A stretch of DNA of 64,000 bases from Lyophyllum atratum (Eukaryota; Basidiomycota; Agaricomycetes; Agaricales; Lyophyllaceae): the NCBI GenBank assembly GCA_014905825.1, contig JACGCN010000006.1, positions 2,046,001-2,110,000 of the forward strand, given 5' to 3'. The notes under the pieces were generated by a model. That model saw nothing but the letters and a program-made list of their open reading frames with translations. It did no database searches and was not told where the DNA came from. This document shows positions 1 through 12,221 of the stretch, one piece after another (within the stretch, counting starts at the first letter, position 1; every line of letters starts with the position of its first letter). The translations under genes and the position numbers were made by a program.

Positions 1-3000
1 ACTATGTAGACCCCAACGTCCAGTACCAAGAGGAAGACGAAATCGAGGCTGTTCTTGGACACAGTCGAGACGAAGGCCATGAAGCCGACCCTGAGGACAA
101 GTGGTTCGAAAACATCGTGAGCATGGATCTCTCAATTTTGTTCTCATGCTCATTTGTTCTCCCGTCAGCGTTTCCACATCAAATGGAAGAACTTCTCCCA
201 CTTGCATAACACAGATGAGACATACGAATTTTTGAAACGCTTTAAAGGCTTAAAACGTGTCGACAACTACATCAAAGGATACAAGATCTGGCAGTCCCGG
301 ATCGCTGCTCCAGGATTGACGCAGGAGGACATAGAAGCGCTTCATCTGGATAAAGAACGTGAAAAGGAAGACCTAGAAACGTTCCGCGTAGTCGAACGCA
401 TCATTTCCCACCGTGAAAACGAAGAGGGCGAGATGGAATACTTTTGCAAGTGGTCAAGTCTCAACTACGAACACTGCACCTGGGAGGTCCAGAAGGATGT
501 CAACCCCATCGCGAAGGAACAAATCGCGGCTTACCGGCAACGAGAAGCTGAGGGCAAGTTCCCGTACAAGAGCGTATCGTACGGAAGGCAAGGCCGGCCC
601 ACCTTTCAAAAAATCGACAAGGACCCCGACTACATCTCCTCGACTGGTGGGGAATTGAAAGACTTCCAGCTAACTGGTCTCAACTGGCTTGCGTACTTGT
701 GGAGTCAAGGGGAAAATGGCATTTTGGCAGATGAGATGGGTCTCGGAAAGGTAAAATAGAGCGCTCAGACGTAGCGGCCTTGCACTCATCCTATTTGCCC
801 AATCGCAGACCGTTCAGACCGTTGCTTTCCTTTCATATCTCTTTCACGAGATGCATCAATATGGCCCCTTCCTGGTTATCGTTCCTCTCTCCACGATCAC
901 CGCCTGGCAGACCCAGTTTGCTGCCTGGGCTCCTGTCATGAATGTCATCACCTACATCGGCACAGCAGCCGCGCGCGAAGTCATACGCACATACGAGTTT
1001 GGGCCTTCGAACAAGAAACTCAAGATGAACGTCTTATTAACAACCTACGAACTCACTCTTCGGGATGCGAAGGAACTCGGCGAGATCAAGTGGCAAGCGC
1101 TTGCTGTCGATGAGGTATAAGTCTCACGATCGAGCTGGGGAATTTGACTGATCCACCTATTCCAGGCGCATCGACTCAAAAACTCCGAAAGTCAATTGTA
1201 TGAAGCCCTCCGATCATTCTCTGCTGCGTCGAAGTTGCTCATTACCGGCACTCCTCTGCAAAACAACGTGAGGGGTGCGTGTCCGGTTTTCACTGCGCAA
1301 TTCGGGGCCTTAATTACTGACATATCAACTTGCTCTCTTTCAGAGCTCCTGTCTCTGATGCACTTCCTAATGCCAGAAAAATGCAAGTCGCAGTTTTCTA
1401 CCATCCTGAGGATCAGGCTAACGTCCCTTTCTCTGCAGTTGCGCTCACTAACGAGTTTGATTTGAACGATGCCGATCATGAGTCGAAGATCAAAGAATTG
1501 CACGAGCAGCTAGAATCTCTGATGCTCAGGAGACTCAAACGGGATGTTTTGACGTCCTTGCCAACGAAGAGCGAGCGTATTCTGCGTGTGGAAATGAGTG
1601 CTCTACAAACCCACTTTTACAAGAACATCTTGACGAAGGTATTCCTTCCCCCATCGGCAATCTGCGTCATGTTCTTTCTCATCCTGGCCGTCAGAACTTT
1701 GCGGGTTTACAGAAGAGCGCGAACGGTAACAACAACATCAGTTTACTCAACATTGGTAAGGCACATTTTCAACCGATTTACTCCTTAGATCTAACTTGTC
1801 AATCTAGCCATGGAGCTCAAGAAGGCGGCAAACCATCCGTTCTTATTTGACGGTGCCGAAACGAAGAGCGAGACCAACGACGAGCAGCTCAAGGGAATTG
1901 TCATGAGCAGTGGCAAGATGGTGTTACTCGACAAACTTCTTACGCGCCTGCGGCAAGATGGCCATCGCGTGCTAATCTTCAGTCAAATGGTCAGGATGCT
2001 GGATATCCTCAGCGATTACATGAATATGCGTAATTATCAGCACCAACGGCTTGACGGTATGGTGGCATCGGAGGCCCGAAAGAAGTCTATCGCCCATTTC
2101 AACGCACCCGGATCCGCTGACTTCGCCTTTTTATTGTCTACCCGTGCGGGTGGTCTTGGAATCAACCTCGAAACTGCAGATACGGTCATTATCTTCGATG
2201 TGAGCGAATACCAACTGATCTCTTTTTGCTTGCTAACGTAACGCACAGAGCGACTGGAATCCCCAAAACGATCTACAAGCTATGGCCCGCGCCCACAGGA
2301 TTGGGCAAAAATCCCATGTTAGCGTATACCGTTTTGTGAGCAAGGATACGATGGAAGAGGACGTCCTTGAACGAGCCAAGAAGAAGATGGTATTGGAATA
2401 TGCCAGTATGTTTGCTTCTCTTCTGATACCCGCTCCCTGCTCATCATTTTTCAGTCATCAACCAGATGGATACTTCTCAGGCTCATCTTAGCTCCAAAGC
2501 CGTTCCGGCTAAAGACCCTCATAAGCCTGACAACCTCAGCAAAGATGAGCTTACTGCGGTCTTGAAATATGGTGCCCAGAAAATGTGAGCATATTCCTGT
2601 TGTTAAGGTACGCGGTAGGTGAACTAGCGCATCCCAGGTTCGACAAGGACGACAGCCAGCAGAACCAGAAGTTGGACGAGATGGACCTCGACGACATTCT
2701 CAACCGCGCCGAGGATCATGAGACTATGGCGGAGGGCGGTGACGGTGGCACCTCTCTCGGTGGCGAGGGCTTCCTTGCCCAGTTTGCCGCTGTTAGCGAC
2801 GTCAAGAACGACATGAGCTGGGAAGACATCATTCCCCTTGAAGAACGCCAGAAGTTTGAAGATAACGATGAGCAGCGCAAAGCCGAGGACTTGGCGATGC
2901 AGGAATCCCGCGATCGGAAACGGACGCACGCGCCTGTGTCTTACGAAGGTATGGACGTCGATCAACCGCCTGCGACAGCAGCTCCCAAAAAGCCGAAGGC

Positions 3001-4538
3001 TCCGGGCCCAACGAGAAAGACAGCTTCCCAGAAAGCAATGGAGTTAAAGGAGCGAGATGTCCGCGTCCTCATCCGAAGCTTGCAACGGTGGGGTGACATC
3101 AGGCAGCGCTACGACACTATTGTGAGTCTGGGATATGCTGCCATGGTGCCTTCAGCTCACCGCCCCTGTTAGGTTACCGAGTCCAAACTGCAAGACAAGA
3201 ACAGGGGCATGATGCTTGATGTGTCGGATGAAATCATTGAAATCTGTGCTCAAGCCGTAAAGGACAGCGAAGATCAGAAACGCTCGCGCGTTGCTGCTGG
3301 CGAGACATTGACCAACGCGCAGAAAAGCAAAGCGGTGTTGGTCACCTGCCGTGGTGTTGGTAACATTAATGCAGAAACAGTCCTTTCGCGCAATCGCGAC
3401 CTCCGGATACTTTACAACATCCTCTCTGACCTTGACGATCCTTACAAGTGGAGCATCCCGATCGACAATATCAGACCTACGCTGAACTGGTCAGGACGAT
3501 GGGGACCTCAAGATGATTCCATGCTACTCGTCGGTGCATTTATATACGGCTTCGGCAACTGGGAAGCGATGGCGAAGGACGCTAAACTCGGTCTCGAAGG
3601 CAAGTTCTTCCTGGAAGAAGGCAAGAAGGGCGAAGATGCGGCGAGCAGACCAATACCAAACGCGATTCATCTTGTGCGGAGGGGCGACTTCCTTTTGAGT
3701 ATCCTGCGGGAGCATGACGAGAAGCTACGTTCGTACGAGAGTTCCCTCCGGAACAAAGGCCAGCTAAAGGTTTCGGCCTCCCCTCCCCCGACAGCCATGG
3801 CATCCACATCTTCGCACAGCAGCAGCTTGAAGCGGCGGGCGGAGAGTGAAGCCGTGGCCTCCGTTGATGATAGCAGTTCTCGCAAGCGCAAACGACGACC
3901 GACACCGACCTTCACCGACTCAGAGTCATCTGATGAATGGCAAGTCTTTCCAGCCGCTCTCGTCCTTATTGAGCTTCCATTAACTTTGATCTCCCTTATC
4001 TAGCCCGTCGATGGATGAGGGCGCTACAAAGGAAGAGCTGCGGCCTGTGAAGAAGCAACTAGTGCGTCACTTGTTCAGACAGCCTGAGTCGTAGTCCTCA
4101 CTTTTTTCTTCGCAGAAACAATTGAAGTTGTCGGGTGAGGACATGCCTCGAGATGACAAGGTCGCGATCTTGAAAGACTCACTTGCTGCGATTGGGCGCC
4201 GGATTGAGCATGTACTCTCTACCAAGCAGGCAGCAGGGGAGGACAGAGAAAGATGGCGAAGGCATCTGTGGACGTACGTTGATTCACGATTTACATAACC
4301 TATCCTGCTCACCTCACTCATAAGGTTTGTAACACTTTTCTGGCCGAAGAAAGTTAAGGCTTCGAAGCTGGAGGAAATTCACGCGAAAATGGTCATGAAG
4401 GAGGCTGCGCCCAGGGCGCAGTCGGATAATGGTGCTCTCAAGAAACCGCGGATAAGCGGGAGTTCGTCATCAAAGGCCAATGGGTCCGCAGCCGTTCCTA
4501 ATGCATCGATGAGGACAAACGGCAAATCCTATCGATGA
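1..4538 (+). CDS. CHD1: CHD1-type chromatin remodelling ATPase, 5' truncated
   Basis: This ATP-dependent remodeller slides and spaces nucleosomes on transcribed chromatin in the nucleus. The gene enters from the left edge (frame from base 3); about 1,256 residues remain in 15 exons. Domains in order are tandem chromodomains (about 50-490), a SNF2 ATPase with Walker [12 protein letters not shown] (about 718-750), a DEAH box split by the intron at 1115-1165, helicase motifs VI and nearby ([16 protein letters not shown]), a SANT-SLIDE region ([10 protein letters not shown], 3490-3760) and the helical C-terminal CHCT domain (4116-4400). Chromodomains plus SANT-SLIDE plus CHCT single out the Chd1 subfamily over ISWI or Mi-2. 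Exons are 3-116, 169-750, 809-1114, 1166-1274, 1344-1382, 1439-1638, 1695-1755, 1808-2199, 2249-2405, 2455-2584, 2638-3121, 3173-3939, 4004-4061, 4116-4273 and 4325-4538. Two introns (1383-1438 and 3940-4003) start with GC in a perfect GCAAGT context; no GT donor there keeps the frame. Confidence 0.95.
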
Positions 4539-5327
4539 CACGTATCTTGCTGTCGGCCTGTTTAGTTTCTTTACTGTATTTTCCCCGCTTTTCTTTGCAC
4601 TCTCGCTATCTTAATCGCAACACTTGTACTATCTGCCCGTCTGCAGATAAATGTAGTAAACTAGTCAATTTCCCGGAAATTATTGGTGTTTTCAAGTACT
4701 GCTGAAGAATTCAGATTAGTGTGCACTGAGCTATTTGTGCCAATCTTACATAGCTGTGCGTAGATGAACTCCCTAATGTCTTCAAATTTTACACTGCATA
4801 TTCTATACATATTCCATAACTCAGTGTCAACCTAACACTTGTACATGCTTGCACTATCTAGCATTCCTAAATCTATAATATAGCAATCTAGTCAAATATG
4901 CTAAATTTAGTGCTCCCCTTCATGCCTCGGAGAGAGTTCAGCACAGCGCCCGCGAGAGATCGAGTCAAACAAGCGATCAGCTATGTGCGGCGGTGAACGC
5001 TGACAAGATATGGGGAGTGCTGATCGGCACGGCGCTTGTAAATCATGGTATTCATGGAAGCCTGGGGATTATCAATGACGTTGAAAAAGACAGATGTGCT
5101 AGAAACATACAAAACGCCAACTTCATCGCATAGTGTCACGAGTGGTTGGCTTTGGTGGTCGCCTTGTTGCTTCCGAGCTGCGCACGGAGTGCCCGTTTGG
5201 CTGTCCATCGGATTGTTCTCGACGATGTCGGGTTGTCTGGTTGGCAGAAGATGCCTTGATCTCTACCGTGTCAATTTGACGTGGGCGGCTGCCCGACGCT
5301 AAGTGAGATCTCAGTTTCCGTTGCGCT
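4539..5327. other. Intergenic region between convergent genes
   Basis: This AT-rich stretch holds the 3' ends of the CHD1 gene and of the minus-strand gene that stops at 5328. Small open frames at 4981-5302 lack homology, codon bias or splice partners, so I see no gene here. Confidence 0.6.
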
Positions 5328-6077
5328 TCAGTTACGCAAAGTCAACAACTGACCTTCGAGCAATTTTGCATCTGCTTCCCGGTGAAAACTCTGCATCAGG
5401 GCGGTGTAACGCTTCACCTGCCACTTCATCTGCGATGCACGCGCTAGGTTTCCCTGAGAAATAGCCCATTTCCTCTCCTCCTTGAATCGCCGACGTTCAC
5501 TATCCGCCAATGATGCTCGAGTTCGTAAAGCCGCTATTTCGCGGTCAAGGGGCGCCATCGAGGCGCTCGGACCAACCATTTCAGAGTTGGAGTCGATCGA
5601 AGTTATGTCGGACATGGTGTGCACGGTCTCCCTAAAGGCTCTATGCCTTGCGTCGCTTCCATCCCCTTCACCGCTGCTACGAAATTGTACCACCCGTTCC
5701 CGTCGTAGTGCATGTCCGTTTGCAACAGGAGTGGCCTTTTTCCGTCGTCGATCTAGGTCAGAAGATCCTTTGGAGGCACCTAAGAACTGTGACAAACATT
5801 CTGTGCAGAGTACGCCCAGCGCAACGCCTAGAAGTGTTGTCACAGCTCGAGTGACATCGTTGTTCAAGTTGAACTCGATAAGGAGTTTTGTCGAGATTCC
5901 AAAGCCCACAACGATCGCTAGACTGATGTTTTTGGAGGCATAATGAAGTCCGACCCCCTGCCAGACGCCGATCAAAATGAAGTCTCTTATAGAGGCTTCG
6001 CCTGAACGCGTGAAGTGATCCAGTAGAATGCGAGCTGCGAGGCCAACGAGGAGAGCGGGCGCTGGTGATATCGGCAT
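5328..6077 (-). CDS. Uncharacterised protein with N-terminal membrane segments and basic coiled C-terminus
   Basis: An uninterrupted 249-codon frame opens with ATG at 6077. Residues 1-115 contain several hydrophobic stretches (for example ALLVGLAARILL, FILIGVWQGVGL and TLLGVALGVL) that look like two to four membrane segments. A polar serine-rich linker follows, then a charged helical tail (about 180-245) rich in Arg, Glu and Ala. The tail weakly resembles the DUF1771 helix found before Smr domains, but no Smr domain follows, so the likeness may be only compositional. I do not recognise the family. The intact length, clean frame and membrane-like start support a real gene, probably an anchored protein with a cytosolic coiled tail. 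Confidence 0.7.
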   Translation of the reverse strand: MPISPAPALLVGLAARILLDHFTRSGEASIRDFILIGVWQGVGLHYASKNISLAIVVGFGISTKLLIEFNLNNDVTRAVTTLLGVALGVLCTECLSQFLGASKGSSDLDRRRKKATPVANGHALRRERVVQFRSSGEGDGSDARHRAFRETVHTMSDITSIDSNSEMVGPSASMAPLDREIAALRTRASLADSERRRFKEERKWAISQGNLARASQMKWQVKRYTALMQSFHREADAKLLEGQLLTLRN

Positions 6078-7095
6078 AGTGGTCGACGGGGATTCATACG
6101 AGCATCACCCGGTTTGAGTTTGACAGCAATACACCCTTGTCCAACTTTGAATATTCATAACAGGCAACATGCAAACCACGTTGCGTTATTTGCACATAAG
6201 CTGGAACGCAATCAAGAACAACCATGTACAAACAGGCGCGTCCCCAATTAAACAAGTCATTTCCCCATTGTGGCCCAGGGCCTCGTTCCTTGGATTCTGG
6301 AGTGACCAGATTCTTTCATCCACCGCTGCATCCTCGCGAGCCTGGTCTTTTCTTCAGCCGTTAATCGCCAAAGCATCAACCGCAGCAGCAGTGTGAGGGG
6401 GTTCTTCACTAGCAATGGAGGTAGGGCAAGAACGAACTCCAGATGGATTTCAACACAGCTTGAGGAAACTTGATCGCCACGGAGCGAAGGATGAACGAGC
6501 CCAGTCGCCACCCTGTCCTACACACTGCGTGTAGCTACCTACATGAACTTGTGGAGAAAGGAAGCAATGCACGCAATTGAGAAGGCCGAGGTCAGGGTGT
6601 TAAAAGTCTGAAATGATATGAGCGGTGTTGACATGGTCTATGACCCAGCCAAGGTCTCTGGCGCCACGTTGACTTTGAGAGGTCGTGGAGTAGTAAGAGC
6701 TATCTTTTGCACTCGAATTGCCTGTTGCACCGACCTTTGCAATGCACACAGCACACAGCGTCACTGCCAGCCATCTTCGGAACATTAGACAGTGACAGAC
6801 CCCACAAATCTTTACATGTATAGGTGTTTGATGACTGGTCTGATCTCATGAAGCCTTCAGGAGGCAGGCGACGAGTTAGAATCTGCCTGAAGCACAGTGA
6901 TAGGAAAAGCGGGACGATATGTTGGCGAAGGCGCGCACAAGAGCAATCGCATCGAAGGCGGCGCCGGATACTCCACGTGAAAGACCAGGCGCCGGTCAAC
7001 CACACGCGTATGGGGTGGATCGCCCTGTCAGAGGGCGCTACAGTGAGCAATGCTATATAATTTACAAATATTAGTGTACAGTACAGACGCAACGT
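6078..7095. other. Intergenic region, one weak secreted-peptide frame
   Basis: About 1 kb lies between the 5' end of the membrane-protein gene and the 3' end of SLU7. The only frame of note is 6600-6785 on the minus strand: 61 codons starting at an ATG with a signal-like N-terminus (MFRRWLAVTLCAVCIAKVGA). It has no cysteine pattern, paralogue or splice support, so I do not call it as a gene. Confidence 0.5.
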
Positions 7096-9060
7096 TCAGA
7101 TAGTTTCCGAATCGACATAGTTCGCCATAGGATCCTCCATCATGCGGCGGTTCATGCGATAAGCCTCTGGAGAGGACGTGAGCAAGGTCGCATAACAAAG
7201 TAGCTGGCTGTTGGATACGCACCAAGTTCCTCTTCCGTAACATCATGGCTTCCTGATTCCAACACACCTTTCCTCTTCTTTCCAGACCTATCATCATGAT
7301 CGCCACCTAGTTTTCGCTTCTTTTCATCGTTCATCGCCCTTGCCAAGGATTCCTTATCAAGCGTTACGTCCCCTTCCCCAACTCTTTTTCTTGAGAAATT
7401 CTGCTCTATCCGTTGAGCGGTATGTTCTTCCTTGGATATTGATAGTTCAACTGCGGACCCTGGCGGAGATTCAGGAGGAGCGGAGGCGAGGAGACTTTGA
7501 GCACTGGACGCTTGAGCTGCTGCAATACCAGCGGAACCAGAACAGTACGAAATGTGGATGATAGATTGACAACAGGCATAGCCCCACGTGGCAGTGGACA
7601 GATCGTACCAAGAACCCCAGACGCATGTGTGGTTGTTAACAAGCACTAAGATGAAAATGAGCACAAAGGAACTCGATAAAAGAATATACTGGTAAGGCAT
7701 ACCGTCTTCAGGATATTTCGATTTCGCTTTTGCTCGTTCACGACCTTTGATAACTTGACCCGTCCTCGAGTATTCGACATAGTCTTCCGTTTGTCCGTGA
7801 AGGAGCTCTTTAGGTCCTGACTCCAGATATTGGGCTCCACCGTACTTAGCCAGAATACTGATTTTGGAAGTGTCTTTGAGTTCCTCCTTTTTCTGTCGGA
7901 ATTCGTGGTGGAGAAGTTCGCCTTGCGTGGGGTTGGCGTTCAAATGAACATCGTTCCCCCGCGCAGCAGCTTGCCAGGCGAAGAGCTGGAGTTTTTGGAC
8001 TTCTGGTGCTTCGCCAGAATAACGGAAGAAGTTATCGCCAGCGAACCTCGCCTAGTAATTGTTGAGACATCAGCATAAGAGGGATAAAAGGAGCGCTGGA
8101 CACTTACTTCTTCTGCAGGGATGTCCTTGTCTGGAGCATCACGCATGGAGCGGGTTTTGGGGTCGTAATAGGCACTCTCTGGGTCCAAATTAATCAAGTA
8201 CTTCGCAGTGTCTTCTCGAATTCGCAGATTTCGCACTGTTATCCGTGTCTTCGCATCGAGCTTTTGACCCACGGCATCAGCTGCGTCTGCATACTTGTCT
8301 TCATCGGCATCCTCTTCATCACTCGACCCAAAATCCGCATCATCCTCCTTCCCTTCACCCTTGCCTGCCTTCGCTACCTTCCTAACAGCAGCCAAGTCCG
8401 TCGTTGTCTGATTGTCAATCTCCTCCTCTCTCAGCTTCTGCCTCGCTGCCTCAACGGCAGCATACTCTTCATATATGGCCTTGTGCTCAGAGGCATCATA
8501 TCCGTTCCACCGGTCACGTTTCGCGTCATACCCAGAGGCCACTTCTTGGATAACTTCGTCTGCTTGGATATTGCTGTTCGTGAATTTGGCACCCTTCTTC
8601 CGTGGGCGTTCCAGGCAATCCTGCTTCTTGTGGGACATGGCACCGCAATTTTCGCATGCCCCTTTGCGATATTTCTTCGCGGCAGGGCCAGCCTTTGCCC
8701 CCCGGTCATACCACTCGTCGAGTTTGTTTGCTCCACTATCATAGTCGGGCCGCCGCTGATGGTTTAGGGAGGGTGCGCCGGTGTCCAGATACCATGGTGC
8801 TTGGGAGATGTACTCTGAATTGACAAGGAGTAAGTACTAGAGCTGTCATGACGAAGATGCCTACTTACGGGGAATGTGGGGGTTAATCGGTCTGCCTTCC
8901 TCGTCCAGCGCGGCAGGCGCTGTGCCAGCCTTTCGAGCAGCATCCAAATCCTTCTGTCGACGGAACTCCTCGCGGGAAAGCTTTCCGATAGCTGTAATTC
9001 ATGAGATAAGATTCCATTCACGGATGATTTCACGCACAACGCACCAGAAGCCGAGGCCAT
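7096..9060 (-). CDS. SLU7: Pre-mRNA splicing factor SLU7
   Basis: SLU7 acts in the second catalytic step of splicing, where it helps choose the 3' splice site. The reconstructed protein has 562 residues in six exons: 9045-9060, 8869-8991, 8108-8814, 7703-8051, 7223-7645 and 7096-7166. Exon 1 has only 16 nt. Diagnostic features are the conserved segment [16 protein letters not shown] spanning an intron, the zinc knuckle [14 protein letters not shown] (CX2CX4HX4C), the motif KGAKFTN, the block [13 protein letters not shown], the string [16 protein letters not shown], the [12 protein letters not shown] segment and the C-terminal DPMANYVD. All junctions keep phase, so the model is close to certain. 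Its 5' end lies 296 bp from the COG7 stop codon. Confidence 0.95.
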
Positions 9061-9356
9061 TGTGACAAGAGGTGGTGAACCGGTAAATTATTTCGCCTTG
9101 CAGACTTGTCTCTGATTTTGTGCTGTTTGGTAAGCAGATAACTGACAAATAACTTATGTCATCCATGTGACGTGAAACTTGTACAAGGGGCCACCACTGG
9201 CACCAGCTGAAGAACACGAGTCAAGGAAAGTTACTCAGTAGTATATAGGCCCACGCATCTACAGAAGGTATCTTAACTCGTCGCATGCTGTATCTATGAA
9301 TAGATAGTTAGGAGATGTGTGCAGCAACGCGAATATCGACATACGAACTTAACAAG

Positions 9357-12047
9357 TTATCTCCAACTGCGCAGTCTTGCAACAATGCGCAACACATGGT
9401 CGACCTCGTCGGCCTCCGACAATCTCTTCCTCCCCTCATCATCATCCAACTCTATCAATTCTTTCCATCTGTCGAGTTCAGGGAACTCCACATTGATAGC
9501 ATGCACAATATTCGACAGGTACTCTAGGTCAGATGCCAGCTGTGCGGCACCTGCCGGAGATACAGAAGGAATGTTTGGAAGTACCGTCGTTGTAAGATGT
9601 TCGAGGAGTGTATGGCCGAGTGAAGATAGCCACGCAGAGGACACGGCATCCGGATCGACAGGAGTAGGCTTTATCGTTGACAGAGAGGAACGACGCATGT
9701 GTGTAGGGGGGGCAAGGGTCTCAGACGAAATCTGTTCGGAAAGCCCTTTCAATGTCTCAGCATCGACATGGGGGAGCGTATGGAGCGAGAATGCAAGTGC
9801 ATCGTCATCCGCATATACTTCAAATAACCGAGGAAGGTTCAGCAGTCCCTCCGCCACTCGCTGCACTGCGTCGCTGGGAGACAGGGAGAAGCTTGGCACT
9901 TGAAGTTCGTTTGCTGTCATGGTACGCTTGGATTTAGGGTCCCCTGGTGCGTTCCATAGTGGTGAGGAGGCATATGATGCCAAATGTTTCCATAGTGGTG
10001 ATAAGATGGTTCCTTGCAAAGAGACCTGACAAGAGTTCGCGAAGGTAAAGATTGCTCTGCGTGCCTCGATGAGTAGGGGGTCGGGAGATCCAGGTGCAAC
10101 GGGAAACTGGCTATGACGTGAAGACGGGAGGGATGATTCACGAGATTGAGTGTCTGCTTCAACGCTGGTAAACAATGCGTGCAGATCTGCCGAATTCAGA
10201 GGTGACTGCTCTAGAAGTTGACTCTCCCCTCGGGAAGGTGCTATTGTAAAACCATTGGAGTTGTCCCTAGCCAAGCGGAAACGAATCGCGGTCTGTAACA
10301 GACTGGATCGAAGTTTGGCTTCGAAGCTAGAGATACGTTCGTAGACTGCCCGGGCTGATGACAGGAGATGTAATGAGAGTTGGAAGTCGGACCAGTCCTG
10401 GGTGGAGTAGTCCATGTCAGATAAGTCGTCGTCAGACGTGGGGATTTGCGACTGAGACGAGGAGGTACGTGTTTCTAACCGGACATCGGCAGTCCATATA
10501 TCAATAAATGACCGGAAGAAGTTGTCGAGGGCTAGTACAAGGCCTACGGACCCGTATCCATGAGTAAATGCGGTATAGCGCGTCAAACTTTCTTCGGCAA
10601 TCGTGATGACGTCCACGGCTCGTTCCCTAAATAAACGAGCGCGGTCAGCGTCTGGTATCTTGTCGTTCGTGTCGCTGGAGATGATGTTATGCAGCGCATG
10701 CTCTAGGAGACGCCTCTCCAGCGATCCGTAGTCGATCTGAAAGTCGAGGAATGGCTGAAACAATTCCTGTTCCCACTCCATGCCATCTAACAGCAAAGCT
10801 TTTGAGACCCCACCAGGTCCCGCTGAAGGCAGATGTGCGCCAGGTCGCCATGAGATCGACATACGTGTCGATCGCCGCCGTGTATGGGAACGAGCGTTAG
10901 GATGGGGAGCGATCTCAGGGCTAGCTCCGTCCGATGCGGATGGAGTAGCTGCGTAGCTTGTCTTCTCGATCGCTTTTTCGACGCTCGAAGCAAATTCCTC
11001 TGTGGCTCGCAGCAAGGATATCAGCTGGTGTAGCGCTGACTCGCTGTGATGTGAAGAGAGAGACGAGAGTCTTTGTGAGAAGGTAGGTTGGAGGGAGGAG
11101 AGTGTCGAAGATATGAATGCTGAGAGCGTGAGTGCCGGGTCTGGGAAGATCGCGGTTATTGAGACGCGTTCAAGGTTCAAAAGGGACAAGAAACTTCCGT
11201 AAAACCGGGGAAGGAAGTTAGCGAATGGTTCTGGGGGTGGGACGGAAGGAGTGGTCGCAGGAGATTCGCAGTCGACCAGCGAAACATCATGCCATAGCGC
11301 AACAACGGATGCCCTGCGCGATGCATTGTAGTAGTTTCGAAATTCTGATTCTCTTTGGATGTGAGAGAATATGGAGAAGTAATTCCGACAGACAGCGACG
11401 TCTTGTGAGTTGATTGCAGCAACTAGCGCGGAGCTCAGGGAGGCTTCGAGCTGATTCTGTAGGCTGACCATGAGCGTCCGCCGAGGCTCATACTCGGGTG
11501 TATTGTGGAATACCACCATGCTCCGGCTTGCTTCAGAAAGCCTCTCGGCCGCCTTCGCGTAGCTACGCTCCGCCAATAGTGACGTGACTTCGAGCTCGAG
11601 TGAGCTCCAGCTCTCGGCCTCCCTCAGAGCTTCCCTGGTAGCCTCCATGCGCCCTTTGATTAAGTCAAGATGCCGAAGATGATCCAAAGCCACGCTGGTA
11701 GAATCTGGGACCGCATCCTTGGACCTTTGGAGAACATTCGACAGGGTAGCTTGCAACGACATTGCGTTATCTTTCATGAAGTGTAAGTCGTAGGTAAGGC
11801 GTGGAACGCCTCTCGACACGTCATCGATTGTATGCTCAAGCTGAGAAGACGTGTCTTCGCAGGCGATGTCGAGGGTGGCTAGGAGCTGGGTAACATGCTC
11901 ATCGAGTTCGGTCAACTCTGTCGGAGCAGGCGATTCGGTCTCCTCGTCATCCTCCGACGCGTCAAGGATATCGTTGATCCACGATACAACATCGCTGTAT
12001 TGTTCCAGAGAGGTGATGGGTTCAGTTGTGGAAGGCGGCAGAGGCAT
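9357..12047 (-). CDS. COG7: Conserved oligomeric Golgi complex subunit 7
   Basis: COG7 belongs to lobe B of the COG tethering complex, which captures retrograde vesicles at the Golgi. This is a single intronless frame. The first ATG is at 12047, giving 896 residues; the 15 bp of open frame upstream have no ATG. The N-terminus carries the COG7 signature: a short helix (YSDVVSWINDIL), then a coiled region of paired heptads (TQLLATLDIACED, RLTYDLHFMKDNAM). The rest is helical with disordered Ser-rich loops, as expected for a CATCHR-fold tether. An intronless gene this long is unusual next to intron-dense neighbours. The family call rests on the N-terminal segment and overall architecture. Confidence 0.85.
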   Translation of the reverse strand: MPLPPSTTEPITSLEQYSDVVSWINDILDASEDDEETESPAPTELTELDEHVTQLLATLDIACEDTSSQLEHTIDDVSRGVPRLTYDLHFMKDNAMSLQATLSNVLQRSKDAVPDSTSVALDHLRHLDLIKGRMEATREALREAESWSSLELEVTSLLAERSYAKAAERLSEASRSMVVFHNTPEYEPRRTLMVSLQNQLEASLSSALVAAINSQDVAVCRNYFSIFSHIQRESEFRNYYNASRRASVVALWHDVSLVDCESPATTPSVPPPEPFANFLPRFYGSFLSLLNLERVSITAIFPDPALTLSAFISSTLSSLQPTFSQRLSSLSSHHSESALHQLISLLRATEEFASSVEKAIEKTSYAATPSASDGASPEIAPHPNARSHTRRRSTRMSISWRPGAHLPSAGPGGVSKALLLDGMEWEQELFQPFLDFQIDYGSLERRLLEHALHNIISSDTNDKIPDADRARLFRERAVDVITIAEESLTRYTAFTHGYGSVGLVLALDNFFRSFIDIWTADVRLETRTSSSQSQIPTSDDDLSDMDYSTQDWSDFQLSLHLLSSARAVYERISSFEAKLRSSLLQTAIRFRLARDNSNGFTIAPSRGESQLLEQSPLNSADLHALFTSVEADTQSRESSLPSSRHSQFPVAPGSPDPLLIEARRAIFTFANSCQVSLQGTILSPLWKHLASYASSPLWNAPGDPKSKRTMTANELQVPSFSLSPSDAVQRVAEGLLNLPRLFEVYADDDALAFSLHTLPHVDAETLKGLSEQISSETLAPPTHMRRSSLSTIKPTPVDPDAVSSAWLSSLGHTLLEHLTTTVLPNIPSVSPAGAAQLASDLEYLSNIVHAINVEFPELDRWKELIELDDDEGRKRLSEADEVDHVLRIVARLRSWR

Positions 12048-12221
12048 ACGGGGCAGGCGCAAAATTCAAGGCTGCAAATATTTGCCCACGCTATCTCAGA
12101 AACATCATTACTTATATGATATAGAAAGATTATCTACTGAGTATGTAGTGTACTAAAGCATGATGCACATGCTGTCTGTAATTACCTGAGAGAAAAGGGA
12201 CAAAATGCCATTCCTCTAGAT

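Noticed and set aside
6600..6785. 61-codon minus-strand frame with a signal-like start
   Set aside because: Too short and without cysteines, paralogue or splice support; kept only as a note.
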